Below are positions 49,699-60,944 of a stretch of 64,000 nt of DNA, in pieces. A program made the translations under genes and the position numbers. This DNA comes from Engraulis encrasicolus (Eukaryota; Chordata; Actinopteri; Clupeiformes; Engraulidae). The notes below the pieces were generated by a model. The model saw only the letters and a list, made by a program, of their open reading frames with translations. It had not been told where the DNA came from and did not search any database. How positions within the stretch are numbered: position 1 is the first letter of the stretch; the number at the start of each line of letters is the position of its first letter. The stretch is taken from contig NC_085868.1 in the NCBI RefSeq assembly GCF_034702125.1, positions 45,934,328 to 45,998,327 on the forward strand, read 5' to 3'.

Positions 49699-50212
49699 AA
49701 GAATATGTATAAGTTGTTTCTGCCTTTGATCCTTCTGACTTCTCTCTGGTTGCATGTCACTTTCAGGCTGACTGAGAACTGTGCCGGTGCCAGTTCCCGC
49801 ACCTACACTCGAACCGTACAGCATGTCCATGCTGGAAACGTTAGTGTTTTCAAGAATCGGAAAGTTGGTTTGCGATGTGAACTGAAACATGCTTGATTTT
49901 TCTCCACAAAGTCTGGTGACAACTTGGACATCCGCAGGTTCATCCTGTTGGTAACACACAGGCATGTCTGGAAAATGTGTGTGGAAACGGACAACTGCAC
50001 CGGTCTGTCAGCATTACAACAGCATGTGAGTGAGATTCCTTTGGATCTGATGTGTGAATTATTGATTGTATTTATTTATCCTCGCTGCCTTGCTTCACAA
50101 GATAAACAGATTGATGCTTATCAGTCGGCTATCTAGCACCAGCTTCTCTTTCCCCAGGACTTCTGATCCGCCACGCTGGAGATGAGAGACCAGATAACAG
50201 TCAGCTTTCTCT
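49698..50212. other. No gene recognised
   Basis: A 120-codon minus-strand frame (49603-49965) was examined and does not match glypican or any other family I can name. Confidence 0.35.
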
Positions 50213-50325
<113 letters not shown>

Positions 50326-50488
50326 AGACTGAAAGATTGCACACAAAAGCATTGTTCATCAGCTAAGTGTTTTCTTTTGTTGTACTGTGAAACCTCAGCT
50401 CAGACAAGCTTCATCTATGATTCTCTATGTGTCATGCTGTTGTTCGGGAAAATGCAATGAGTGGAAAGATGATTGACAATACACAGGG

Positions 50489-51035
<547 letters not shown>

Positions 51036-51120
51036 TTAAGTGGTAGTTTTATTGGAGTACAAAAAATTCAAGCGTGCAAAATGTGGATATTATACTAACA
51101 GACAGTTTGTGGGCTGCCAC

Positions 51121-51150
51121 AAATTACATTACATTACATTACATTACATT
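51121..51150 (+). repeat. (TTACA)n microsatellite
   Basis: Six ACATT units. Confidence 0.95.
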
Positions 51151-51443
51151 AGTATTTAGCAGACGCCTTTGTTATTAGTTATTAGTAATTAGTTATTTAC
51201 AGTGTAACAGCCAAGCAGGATAATCTTGAATTAGAGAGGGAGGGATATACTGTATACATGTGAGGGATATACTGTAGGCCTAGAGCTATATGTGCATGAA
51301 TTACATTTATAATGTGTCAATACAATACAGTGGTGGATTTAATATAGTGGCAAACCTGTTGTGTCGATCAACTGTTGCTGGCAAGGGCCTTTTGCGATGC
51401 TGGAAATGTATTCATATAAACAGACATTACAAACAGAAGGTAT

Positions 51444-51619
51444 CAGTGGTGGAACAATTGCCCACAGGGCCCCAGGGCAAGACACTTATAGGGCCCCCAT
51501 ACGGCTTGCTAAGTTCAGAATAAGGGCCCCTAACTAAGCTAACTAGCTAAGACCGATACAGGAGGGCCCTGGGCCCCAGGAAAAATGCCCTGCTCGCCCT
51601 TCCTATAGCTCCACCCCTG
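51444..51619. mobile_element. hAT-type MITE
   Basis: Ends CAGTGGTGGAAC and, in reverse complement, CAGGGGTGGAGCT. Flanks gaaggtat and taaggtac match at 6 of 8 bases. The interior is rich in GGGCCCC. Confidence 0.7.
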
Positions 51620-51935
51620 TAAGGTACAGTATGTAAATTCCACTGCAAACCCCTGCTGCACGTGCCATTCTCAGAGTCTGCTATTTTGGCAGCTGGCACG
51701 TCACGGAATGTCACGTCTTTCTAGAAGAATCGGTCTGGGAAGAGTCGAGTGGCAGGAGACGACACTCCTTCAGGGAGCGGACGTGACAGGGTCATGTCAA
51801 CATCTCCATCTTTCATATCTTTGCACACCACACTAACCCGCACTACTGCTGCACCCCATCCAACCCCCTACTACCCCTCCTCCTCGGGAGTTACCCTGAG
51901 ACGCCTGCTTCATCCCTCTCCGAGACTGATGGGGG

Positions 51936-52130
51936 GCTGTCACAAGAACTCTCTGTTGTCACAAGAACTCTCTGGTGGAAGGCAGCATAGAGAGTGGCGG
52001 TGGGGGTGGGGGATTGTGTCACAAGAACTCTCTGGTGGAAGGCAGCATAGATGGTGGTGGTGGGGGTGGGGGATTGTGTCACAAGAACTCTCTAGTGTCA
52101 CAAGAACTCCCTGTTGGAAGGCAGCATGTA
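51936..52130 (+). repeat. 60-bp minisatellite
   Basis: Units at 51959-52018 and 52019-52078 differ at a few bases, with partial units on both sides, each starting TCACAAGAACTCTCT. Each full unit contains a G-rich segment GGTGGGGGTGGGGG. Confidence 0.93.
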
Positions 52131-53976
52131 TAAATGACTCATTTAAGCATCAGCTAAGCATTTGTACCATCTGTACTTCCACTTCTTTAAGAGCTGACAT
52201 GGTAACTTTTACACCAGACCAGGTTTTCTTTCTTGCACCTTGCCCTGGCGCCATGGGTTATTTTCACCTCTCCATGCTAATTTTAACGGGTAACAATAGA
52301 CGAGTGTCAAGAGACACCTCCTTGTGCTGTGTTGGCAGCACAGAAAGTGTGTGATTCATGAAGAAGTGATAACAACACATGCAGAATAAAACTTTTCAAG
52401 ATGACACAGAGAGAAAGACAAGGAACTAAATAGAAAGCCTTGGCACAGCAGAGTCACATAAAAATGTGGGTAGAGTCAGTGTTGATGTACTGTCTAAGCG
52501 TGCAGAGGTGAATGCCTCAAGGTAGGCAGCCACTTCAGTGACTACTATATGAACTGAATCAAGTACTCCATTGACAGCAGCACATTGTCATACCCCCTTC
52601 ACAGCCTGGAGGATGGGGATGAGGGGAGATGTGGAGGAGCAGGGATGGCGATGAGGTAATTTAGTCATAGGAGACTTCAATCTCACACTTCACAGCAACT
52701 TGACTTAATCCATAAGAGGAGGATTCATTTTGGATTCTGAGGAGTAGTGGAAGATATCATTTGAAAAAGTGTCAAGCACTGGAGCCCTCTCCAGTTCCTT
52801 GCAAAGTGATAGAGCAAAGCCAAAAACTGTGCATTACATGTACTCACAAACACACATTTTACACATTGAATTCACACACACACGTACACAATGGGAGTTG
52901 GAGTTTCCCAATGGGCTTTCACTTTCACTTTTCACACATGCACCCGTCAATCTTTTTTATGCACCCAAAATAACATATACTTCAGACAGGGCTTTTTACC
53001 TCCTCCCAAGGAGGTTATGTTGAAATTCTTCAGCATTGCAGGATCAGGCAAATTTTGACATTCCACTTTCCTCAATAACAACTGAGTGCCATTTGATGGC
53101 TTAGGGATGGGAAGGATTACTGAACAAGTATCCATTAAGGAGTCAGTTAGAGAAAGCTGTCTAAACGAAACAGTCACCAGGGGCAATCGTTCCTAACAAT
53201 CAATGGAATGTTCTGGTACAAAATCTGAATTAGATCAGCTGAATGCCGTGGGAAGCCTTGGCATACACAAGTCATTAGTCTCAAGAAAAACATGAGGGAA
53301 ATAGTTCACATTTCATTCCCTTACTGGGTTACAGTAATTAGTCACATATACAGTATACCACATCAGGACCTAATCCAAGTCTTCCACTTGAGCAGAAAGT
53401 TCACTATTCACTATTAGCCCGGTAAGCACTGGCACAAACACAAGGGAAATAGTTCACTATTCATTCTTTTTTTTCTGGGCAGACATATCAGTGCGTGGTC
53501 TATTTAATGAATATAGCCTATTTTAGCACTGTTTTTTTTTTTTTTACAGCTGCCCAGCGCATTTCAAAGTGCCAAGTTTTCCACTTGAGCAGAGAGTACT
53601 GTACAGCACACACCAGCCCAACTTCCCCACCACCACCCCAGTGTTATACATCTCCTGGGTGACTACCCTCTTGGAAGCGATGTCAAACGGTCCTCTCGAA
53701 TCACTGGAGCATAGAGAAGGGCTCACACTCTCACCGAAGCATATTAAGTGGGCACCACCACACCACACCCTCGAGGGCCAAGCAGTAGCCTTGCCTCCAG
53801 TCTGGTGGCTGGCTTCACTGAGGCTGCCCCCCCTGGCTCAGACACCCTTTGGCTCCAGCTGCAGATTAAAGGGTTGATGTTGCGAGGCCAGCTTTTGACT
53901 TTAAAGGGCCAACTCGCACCCTTGACATCTCGCCACTGCAATGCTGATGGTTCCTCTAACACACACAATCAAAAAA
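52131..53976. other. Unannotated stretch
   Basis: A 79-codon minus frame at 52947-53186 and several short frames at 53569-53968 show no recognisable domain. Confidence 0.4.
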
Positions 53977-53997
53977 AAACACACGCACACACGCACA

Positions 53998-54064
<67 letters not shown>
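53977..54064 (+). repeat. (CA)n microsatellite
   Basis: CA repeats with CGCAC interruptions at both ends. Confidence 0.97.
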
Positions 54065-54067
<3 letters not shown>

Positions 54068-54192
54068 ATCGTCCAATCACCTCCGATCTTTACTGAGTCC
54101 CGTCCCAGGGGTCCTCCAAATCTGAGAGCAGCAACTCCGTCCGTAACATCTGTGGCTCCTTTGAAAAAAGGAGGAGTGACCTCTCTCATTAG

Positions 54193-54255
54193 TTCTGTTT
54201 GTTCTGCTCTCCACTCTCCACTTCTTGCCTGCCCACAAGACTAGCGGGAGAACAC
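54193..54255 (+). repeat. 63-bp direct repeat, copy 1
   Basis: Aligned with 61930-61991 (shared TTCTGTTTGTTCT, GCCTGCCCACAAGACTAG, GGGAGAACAC) with two small indels and a few substitutions. It directly abuts the left end of the family X MITE. Confidence 0.9.
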
Positions 54256-55152
54256 CGGGGCTGGAGTGGGGGAGCAATAGGGTCCCGGGCTAAGGCTGTA
54301 ACGATATTGCATCGAACCGAGGGATCGCGGTACGCAGACCCACGAACCCCTATCGCGAACCTTCCTCGCAGAATCGCGATGCGCCCTTTTAAAGTTCTTA
54401 CCCCTCAGTCTAGAAAACAGCAGGATACAGGCAACTGCTTGCATATGCGCTTAATGCTTGCATATGCTCTCAAAGACAATTAGAAATGGGGCGCACATGA
54501 GCGAGTAACACTTCCATTCTCCCCTCTCTCCTGTAAAATGTTCCGTCCAACCAGCACGTGCATTGGTTGTTAATCATTGCCGCCCACAGCAACCTCCGCG
54601 AGACAAAAAAACTTCGGCAAACGTCGGAAGGTAAAGCACAGAAATGAACAACAGACCAAGAAGGCTTTATCAAACGTGTGAAGATGTTTTTGTATTCATG
54701 CATGCGCCGATGTATGTTGAGTGGATATGGACGTTGAGCGGAGAGAGAGAGAAAGAGAGCGAGATGCTCCGCCTGACCAAATTTTAAATCGCTAAGCTCA
54801 TAAGGGAGTGTCTGAAGTCGGGCGAACGTTTAGGTCGATGTCATGTGGATATTAGGCAGCATTATTTCCTCCCCACATTGACCGCCTGCCTAGCGAAAGC
54901 ATGCTCCATTTCAGCCACTGCATCTATTCCCGCTCTTGACAAAATGTCAAATCACAAAACCAAACAATGGACAACGTGCGTGTTGCATACTGAGAACATA
55001 ACTGAGGTTCATTTCGAGTTTTGTTTGTATAAACGTGTGCGCGCTGCTGCACGATCAAAACAGTTACAAAAATATTAAACATCAAAATTAAGTGTTGCAT
55101 TTCTGTAAGTAACTTAATACAACATGTTTCCTGACGAAATATGACCAGTGTT

Positions 55153-55314
55153 GTTCTACTTCCTTGTCTTCAGACCGCCAGACGGCGTTTCTTACTGTGT
55201 GAATATCCTTGCGCTAGCCGCATCTTTGCCGAGAGTTTATATCAAAGTTGTCACCTCGTGACCGATGACGTGGCTCAAGTCTATAAATAGCCATGCCCAC
55301 GTCAAACCTCGCTT
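55153..55314 (+). repeat. DIRS left end and inverted terminal repeat
   Basis: The outer 20 bases (GTTCTACTTCC onward) occur only here and, inverted, in the internal region. 55173-55314 is the part repeated inverted at the right end. Confidence 0.95.
55281..55290 (+). promoter_or_regulatory. TATA-like motif in the DIRS repeat
   Basis: CTATAAATAG lies in the inverted repeat about 620 bases before the gag start. Its complement (CTATTTATAG) is at the right end. It could direct transcription inward from the left and also from the right; only the motif is seen. Confidence 0.4.
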
Positions 55315-55898
55315 TTCGCTTTCTCGCGCTTGCAGAGAGAACTTGTCCAGCCGTAATTAGGCGGACGCTGATTTACTCACGGAATAATTTGAATGACTGA
55401 ATCGAATTGAAGTACTAAGGATACATTTTAAGGATTAACTTCTACACGAAACAGTTCACGGTAAGTTAAACGTGCTGCAGACCCCCTACACCGGTCGAGC
55501 ACAGACAACGGCTAGTGAAGCTAGCATCAGTGTGCTAAAGTGTCACGAAACACCCGACACCGTGTGCACAAATCATATTGTACATACAAGCACCCAGTCC
55601 CCGGTGCAGTATTATTATCTGGTACATTTACTACGCATGATAAAGCGACCCATTTGGTAAGTATTTGATTTAACGGAACAGGATTCGCCTCCCCGGATGC
55701 TATTGCACTCCGAACAGCTAACTAGCACGCTACCCTTGCCCCGGTACAGCTAGAAATTGGCGCCCGTACCAGACGATTTTGCTACGGTTTAATAACTGCG
55801 CTCACACTCCAGCGCAGATAAAAACCGAACGAACAAAAGATAGAATTGCCCGACCCCCGGCATTTCATATCGCAACACAATATGAATAATAATAAAAA
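55315..55898 (+). other. DIRS leader
   Basis: Non-coding leader between the repeat and gag. A strong splice-donor-like GTAAGT lies at 55461-55466; whether it is used is unknown. Confidence 0.5.
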
Positions 55899-57491
55899 AT
55901 GGCATTGGTATGGTGCACCTTATGTGGCACACCCATGGATGTGAACGATCCTCACGATAACTGCCCAACTTGTCTAGGGATCAAACATCTCAGAGAAGCC
56001 TTGACTGATCCATGTTTACACTGCAGTCAGCTTTCCATACAGCAACGGCAGGCACGCCTTGCTGGTCTTGAGGGTGAGACGGACTGTCTCCTTTCCAATA
56101 CAGCCACTAAGAAGTCAACAACTGTCAAACGCAAAGCAGTATCTCATGCACCACAGAAAACCAAAATGCCCAAGCGCTCTGGTGCCTTGACACGCAGAGT
56201 GGATGCATTATCTGACAATGTGACACAGATCAGAGAGCTACTACTGAGCATGCAACCACAACTGCAGCCTCAGCCAATACAGAGTGTGCAGCCACAGCCA
56301 CAGGCTCACACATCACAGCATGACTCTCACTCAAGTGATGAGGCCCCCCTACCTGCCTCACAACTTGACCCTTTCACTCAAACACTGCAGAGAGATGATG
56401 ACACCCCTTCTCTGGCAGCCACCGATACTCTCTTTCCCATGGATATGGGTGATTTTTCACTGCCAGAGGATATTACAAATTTTGATTCCTCTGCTACAGA
56501 GAGCGGGAGGGAGTCAGATGATGGTACTGAGGCTTCTGGCATAAATGTCACCTTGCCAGGAGCTATTCGAATGGCTTTGTCGAAACTGAACATTGAACCT
56601 CTCTCTAGGGCCACGATGCAGACCAACCGCCTCTGTCGCTTGCCCATGCAGAGCAATGACCTGGCGATTCCGCCATGTGATGATTTCATTAAAATGTTCA
56701 CTGAGGCGCTAAAGGAGGCAGGTACCAGCAGAATGGATAGAGCAACTAGGCTATTGGCGGCGATGGCGGAACCAAGCGCCACTGGCCTGGGACCCATGCC
56801 ACCAGTGGAACCAGCTGTAGTTTCCCTGGTTGTCTCACCTGACGAGGCTCTACGCACAGACCCTCGATGTCCTAGCCCAGAATGCAGACGCACAGACAAC
56901 TTGGTTTGCCGGGCATACAACACCCAAGCGACCATGGGCAGAGTTCTGAACACCATGGCACATGTTCTACTCGCTCTTCAGACTACAATTCAACCATCCT
57001 CAGATGCAGCCATGTCTGAATTGGTCGATACAGCGCTCCAGGGCATTGGAGCCCTGGCTAAACAATGTGGGAAGTCCATGGGCTTACTCCTCCAAGCCCG
57101 CAGACAAATTTGGGTGGCACAGTCCCCTCTTCCTGATGCCGCTAGAAATGTTTTACGGCAACTGCCCTTGGCTCCAGGTCAGCTATTTGGTCCAGCTGCA
57201 CAGGAGGCCTTAAATCGACGCCAGCTTGCGTCTGAAACGCGATCCCAACATGTGAAGCCACGAACTGCCTTCAAGAAACCGCAGCCGGTGCCTCAACCTG
57301 CCTTTCGTGGAAATCCAACATATCGCAGACACTCACTGCCCTCCTTTCAACAGCCTCAACGGAGGTATGCAGAACACGGCTTTACCCCACACAGTGCACG
57401 TGGCAGGCCTTCTTCATCCTTTCCAAGGCAGGGCCGGGCTGCCCAAGGCCGCCCCCCCAAAGCTACACACCACACTCAGATGCGAGACTGA
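55899..57491 (+). CDS. DIRS gag-like protein
   Basis: 530-residue protein encoded first in the element, in the position of the DIRS gag. The N-terminus holds a zinc-ribbon-like Cys/His cluster (CTLCGTPMDVNDPHDNCPTC, residues about 7-26). A basic segment follows near 70-90, then a Gln/Pro-rich stretch at about 120-150, an acidic region, and a helical domain in the C-terminal half. The last 60 residues are basic and Arg/Pro-rich, suited to nucleic acid binding. The frame is intact from ATG to stop. Its end overlaps the next frame by 185 bases in a different register, so the RT must be made by frameshift, re-initiation or a separate message. The role in particle formation is inferred from other retroelements. 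Confidence 0.85.
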   Translation: MALVWCTLCGTPMDVNDPHDNCPTCLGIKHLREALTDPCLHCSQLSIQQRQARLAGLEGETDCLLSNTATKKSTTVKRKAVSHAPQKTKMPKRSGALTRRVDALSDNVTQIRELLLSMQPQLQPQPIQSVQPQPQAHTSQHDSHSSDEAPLPASQLDPFTQTLQRDDDTPSLAATDTLFPMDMGDFSLPEDITNFDSSATESGRESDDGTEASGINVTLPGAIRMALSKLNIEPLSRATMQTNRLCRLPMQSNDLAIPPCDDFIKMFTEALKEAGTSRMDRATRLLAAMAEPSATGLGPMPPVEPAVVSLVVSPDEALRTDPRCPSPECRRTDNLVCRAYNTQATMGRVLNTMAHVLLALQTTIQPSSDAAMSELVDTALQGIGALAKQCGKSMGLLLQARRQIWVAQSPLPDAARNVLRQLPLAPGQLFGPAAQEALNRRQLASETRSQHVKPRTAFKKPQPVPQPAFRGNPTYRRHSLPSFQQPQRRYAEHGFTPHSARGRPSSSFPRQGRAAQGRPPKATHHTQMRD

Positions 57492-59430
57492 AGGTGTGCG
57501 GCCGGCGGCAAAGCGTTTCACCCCTCAACAACTGGATTACTGGCGTCTAACAACATCAAACCCATGGGTACTAGACACTCTCACAAATGGTTACCGTCTC
57601 CAGTTTCGCCGCCGGCCTCCCCTGAACTCTGGGCTACGCGCCACTTGTGTCAGAAGCCCAAAGCTCCGTTCAGCACTGCTTTCAGAGATACAATCCCTGC
57701 TAGACAAAAACGCCATCGAGGAGATAGACCCCAAAACACAACTAGGAGTATTCTCCACTTACTTCGTCGTACCAAAGAAAGATGGCGGCCTTCGGCCTAT
57801 ACTGGACCTCCGCCGCCTAAACACGTACCTGAAAGAACTGCCATTTCGCATGCTGCGGACGGCAGATGTACTCCATTCAATAGAACCAAAAGATTGGTTT
57901 GTCACAGTCGATTTGAGAGATGCATATTTCCATGTGCCAATTGCCCCACAACATCGTCTTTTTCTACGCTTCCACTTCGAGGGTCGCTCATTCCAATTCA
58001 AGGTGTTACCCTTTGGCCTATCCCTGGCCCCGCGGGTATTTACAAAATGCATGCGCGAGGCTCTTGCTCCACTTCTCCAGCAGGGCATGCGCGTCCTCCC
58101 TTACCTGGACGATTGGCTTCTCCTTGCTCAGTCTCCAGAGCAAGCCAAAGTGAACACTCGGAGACTACTCGACCATATCTCAGCTCTTGGCCTCTCGGTG
58201 AACTACGAGAAGAGCACATTGCAACCCATGCAGTCCGCAGACTTCATAGGTATCCACTTAAATTCAATCTCCCAACAAGCATGTTTAACTCAGGGAAGAA
58301 TATGCAACATACTGGGACTTGTGAGGCGTGTCATGTCGAGTCGGACTATTCGCCATTGTCTGCTACTCCGCCTTGCGGGTATGCTAGCTGCTGCTACACC
58401 GCTGATACAGCTGGGGAGATTACATCTCAGACCTTTCCAGCGTTGGCTGAAGATGAGAAGACTTTCAGCCCAAACACAGAAAAATGTACTGGTGTCGATC
58501 ACGCCCAAGGGCGCTGCTTCCTTGCGCCCGTGGGCGCTAAGACCGTTTCTTCTCCAAGGCGTACCCCTCGGGCCCCCTCCGGCAAGGAGAGAAGTCATCA
58601 CCACAGATGCCAGCCAGTATGGCTGGGGAGGTGTGTGGAACCACAAAGGGGTACAAGGCATATGGCAGGACGAGCTTTGGGCCTTCCACATTAATTACTT
58701 GGAACTGCGAGCTGTCTGGCTGACATTACAACACTTCCAAAAACCACTGAAACGCAAACATGTCCTGGTGCGAACGGACAACACGTCGACAGTTTATCAT
58801 ATCAACCATCAGGGAGGAGTGAGGTCACTAACTCTGAACAACCTCACTCGGAAGATATGGCTGTGGGCGAATGCTCACTTGCTTTCACTAAGAGCGATTC
58901 ATGTGCCGGGGAAGGAAAACCAGGCAGCAGATGCGCTGTCTCGGGGGAAACCTCTCCTGGGGGAGTGGCGTCTGAACCCAGAAGTGGTCCAAATGATCTG
59001 GAACACATACGGGGAGGCAGAGGTGGACCTGTTTGCCACCAGAACCACAACTCATTGTCAGAGATGGTTTGCTCTACAGAACGAAGCAGGCTCTCTGGGG
59101 CAAGATGCTCTAGCTCACCAGTGGCCGAATCTAAAACTTTATGCATTCCCTCCTTTTCCTCTCTTGTGGCAGACGCTCCAAAGGATTCGACTGACCAACC
59201 AACCGGTCCTTCTGATTGCACCATACCGTGTTCACAGTCCCTGGTTTTACCTCCTCCAGGCACTGCTGACGGGGCCACCCCGCCCTCTACCTGTCAAGGC
59301 AGACCTGCTGACACACCTGGACGGCCAGCTGTGGCACGATCACCCCCAGAGGCTGAAACTGTGGGTTTGGCCCTTGGGAGCACACCTAACCTATTGGACT
59401 GTTCAGAAGGGGTCAGAGACACTATTTTAA
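57307..59430 (+). CDS. DIRS reverse transcriptase-RNase H protein
   Basis: 707 residues counted from the first Met. The RT domain (about 145-320) has FVVPKKDGGLRPILDLRRLN, VDLRDAYFHVPI with the first catalytic Asp at about 202, LPFGLSLAPRVF, and the YLDD active site at about 266-269. RNase H (about 428-545) has ITTDASQYGWGG, a Glu in LELRAVW, TDNTSTVYHI and a final Asp in ADALSR. A third region (about 560-690: EVDLFATR, LYAFPPFPLL, LLIAPYR) corresponds in place to the domain called methyltransferase-like in DIRS elements; I see no proof of that activity. All RT and RNase H acidic residues are present and the frame is open, so this part appears functional. It overlaps the recombinase frame. 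Confidence 0.93.
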   Translation: MEIQHIADTHCPPFNSLNGGMQNTALPHTVHVAGLLHPFQGRAGLPKAAPPKLHTTLRCETEGVRPAAKRFTPQQLDYWRLTTSNPWVLDTLTNGYRLQFRRRPPLNSGLRATCVRSPKLRSALLSEIQSLLDKNAIEEIDPKTQLGVFSTYFVVPKKDGGLRPILDLRRLNTYLKELPFRMLRTADVLHSIEPKDWFVTVDLRDAYFHVPIAPQHRLFLRFHFEGRSFQFKVLPFGLSLAPRVFTKCMREALAPLLQQGMRVLPYLDDWLLLAQSPEQAKVNTRRLLDHISALGLSVNYEKSTLQPMQSADFIGIHLNSISQQACLTQGRICNILGLVRRVMSSRTIRHCLLLRLAGMLAAATPLIQLGRLHLRPFQRWLKMRRLSAQTQKNVLVSITPKGAASLRPWALRPFLLQGVPLGPPPARREVITTDASQYGWGGVWNHKGVQGIWQDELWAFHINYLELRAVWLTLQHFQKPLKRKHVLVRTDNTSTVYHINHQGGVRSLTLNNLTRKIWLWANAHLLSLRAIHVPGKENQAADALSRGKPLLGEWRLNPEVVQMIWNTYGEAEVDLFATRTTTHCQRWFALQNEAGSLGQDALAHQWPNLKLYAFPPFPLLWQTLQRIRLTNQPVLLIAPYRVHSPWFYLLQALLTGPPRPLPVKADLLTHLDGQLWHDHPQRLKLWVWPLGAHLTYWTVQKGSETLF

Positions 59431-60410
59431 ATGCTCCTGCCCCATCTACACGCCTGTTGTACGGCTCCAGGTGGAAATACTTCTCAATATGGTGCTCAGA
59501 ACGCAACCTTAACCCACTGGGTTGTTCTGTAAACAACATTTTGGAATTCCTCCAAGGCCTTCTGGTCACAGGCCGTTCAGTATCCACTCTCCGGGGATAT
59601 GTGGCAACAATGTCAGCTTACAAGGGAAAAATAGATGGGATGACAGTGGGCACACATCATTTGATTATAGCCTTCTTGAAAGGTGCAAAGCGCCTTCATC
59701 CACCGCGTAAATGTGTCATTCCTCAATGGGACCTCAATCTTGTGCTGACGAGTGTATGCAGCCCTCCCTACGAACCCCTGGAAGCGACTGACATTAAGTG
59801 GTTGTCAATGAAAACAGCTTTCCTCATTGCAATAGCCTCTGCGAAAGGAGTTGGTGAATTACATGCCTTATCTGTCAGCCCACAGTGCCTTCAGTGGGGA
59901 CCAGATCTCTCACATGTCACTCTGTGACCAAATCCCACATTTTTACCCAAGGTCCTTGGCTCTGATTTTGTGAACAAACCACTTACGTTGCCTTCGTTCA
60001 GTTTCTCAGACACAGCTCTGAACACGAGTCTATGCCCTGTTAGAGCACTATGGCAATATGTCACAGCTACCTCAGCCTGGCGCACTACTGATCAGCTGTT
60101 TGTGCGCTTCAGTGAGAAATGTAGAGGAGCTGCCCTGTCTAAGGACAGACTCTCTCACTGGATTACAGACACCATAACATATGCATACTCCTCCACTGGA
60201 CGTGAGGTGCCACTTTCAGTTAAATGCCACTCCACCAGGTCTGTCTCTACCTCCTGGGCGGCCTTGCGTGGTGTTAGTTTGACAGACATTTGTTCAGCTG
60301 CGTCTTGGACGTCACCTTGTACATTCTCCAGATTTTACAGAGTTAATGTTGCTTCAAACTCTTGTGTTCAAGCTGTCTTGAGTACTGCCCCACCTGTTTA
60401 CTCAACTTAA
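58857..60410 (+). pseudogene. DIRS tyrosine recombinase, inactivated
   Basis: Frame 3 across 58857-60410. The similar part begins about 59430 (TRLLYGSRWKYFSIWC), after the RT stop; the earlier part overlaps RT and the true start is unclear. In place of integrase, this enzyme would join the circular DNA copy to the target. Box I reads ASAKGVGELHALS, where the position usually held by the catalytic Arg is Gly (codon 59847-59849). A TGA at 59925-59927 cuts the frame. Beyond it the second half keeps CPVRALWQYV, the H-x-x-R in CHSTRSV, a Trp in AASWTS, and the nucleophile Tyr in FSRFYRVN. Two independent lesions make the protein inactive. Confidence 0.9.
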
Positions 60411-60496
60411 GTTCAGACCAGGGGCAGCTTTGGTTCATTACCTATGGGTGAGAGTTGGACTCTCCACTCTGTTGATGTCATCCACATTTGATGTTC

Positions 60497-60502
60497 AATA
60501 AA
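60497..60502 (+). terminator. Polyadenylation signal of the DIRS
   Basis: AATAAA lies 87 bases after the last stop and before the internal complementary region; it is the only good candidate there. Confidence 0.55.
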
Positions 60503-60617
60503 ATGTTGTGATGAAGAAGCTACTGTTTATTGTGTGTTATTCCCTACAGTGTATTATTGGGATGATTGACACCATGTTATTGCTTAGGCCCTCGTGACAA
60601 CTTGTTAATTAGTCTTC

Positions 60618-60717
60618 CACACAGTAAGAAACGCCGTCTGGCGGTCTGAAGACAAGGAAGTAGAACGCTGGTTACGTATGTAACCGTGGTTCTACGACTG
60701 GTGGAAGACCGCCAGAC
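60618..60717 (+). repeat. DIRS internal complementary region
   Basis: 60618-60666 is the exact complement of 55153-55201, and the following bases to 60717 are the exact complement of the right outer end (60893-60942). In DIRS elements this region serves as the splint for completing the ends during circle formation. Confidence 0.93.
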
Positions 60718-60759
60718 ATGTAGGTCACTCAGGCCTCTGGTTCTGGCGAGAAAGGCTCC

Positions 60760-60944
60760 AAGCGAGGTTTGACGTGGGCATGGCTATTTATAGACTTGAG
60801 CCACGTCATCGGTCACGAGGTGACAACTTTGATATAAACTCTCGGCAAAGATGCGGCTAGCGCAAGGATATTCACACAGTAAGAAACGCCGTCTGGCGGT
60901 CTTCCACCAGTCGTAGAACCACGGTTACATACGTAACCAGCGTT
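60760..60944 (+). repeat. DIRS right inverted repeat and end
   Basis: 60760-60901 is the inverted copy of 55173-55314. 60902-60944 is unique to this end apart from its complement in the internal region, and includes GGTTACATACGTAACC, a short dyad. Confidence 0.93.

Larger units (their letters stand above)
55153..60944 (+). mobile_element. DIRS-type tyrosine recombinase retrotransposon
   Basis: A 5.8-kb element with the DIRS plan: inverted terminal repeats (55173-55314 and 60760-60901, identical over 142 bases), unique outer ends, and an internal complementary region (60618-60717) that joins the complements of both outer ends. It has gag, RT/RNase H and tyrosine recombinase frames in plus orientation, and no integrase or target duplication. 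The element edges share GTT, and the internal region contains that trinucleotide once, which fits replication through a circular form. The perfect terminal identity indicates a recent insertion. Confidence 0.95.

Noticed and set aside
49603..49965. Upstream glypican exon
   Set aside because: The minus-strand frame has none of the glypican Cys pattern and no matching splice phase.
51936..52130. CRISPR-like repeat spacing
   Set aside because: Units are contiguous tandem copies without unique spacers, in a vertebrate genome.
56378..56956. 192-codon minus-strand frame inside gag
   Set aside because: Antisense shadow of the gag frame.
57564..58694. 376-codon frame overlapping the RT
   Set aside because: Shadow of the RT-RNase H frame in another register; it lacks any retroelement motif.
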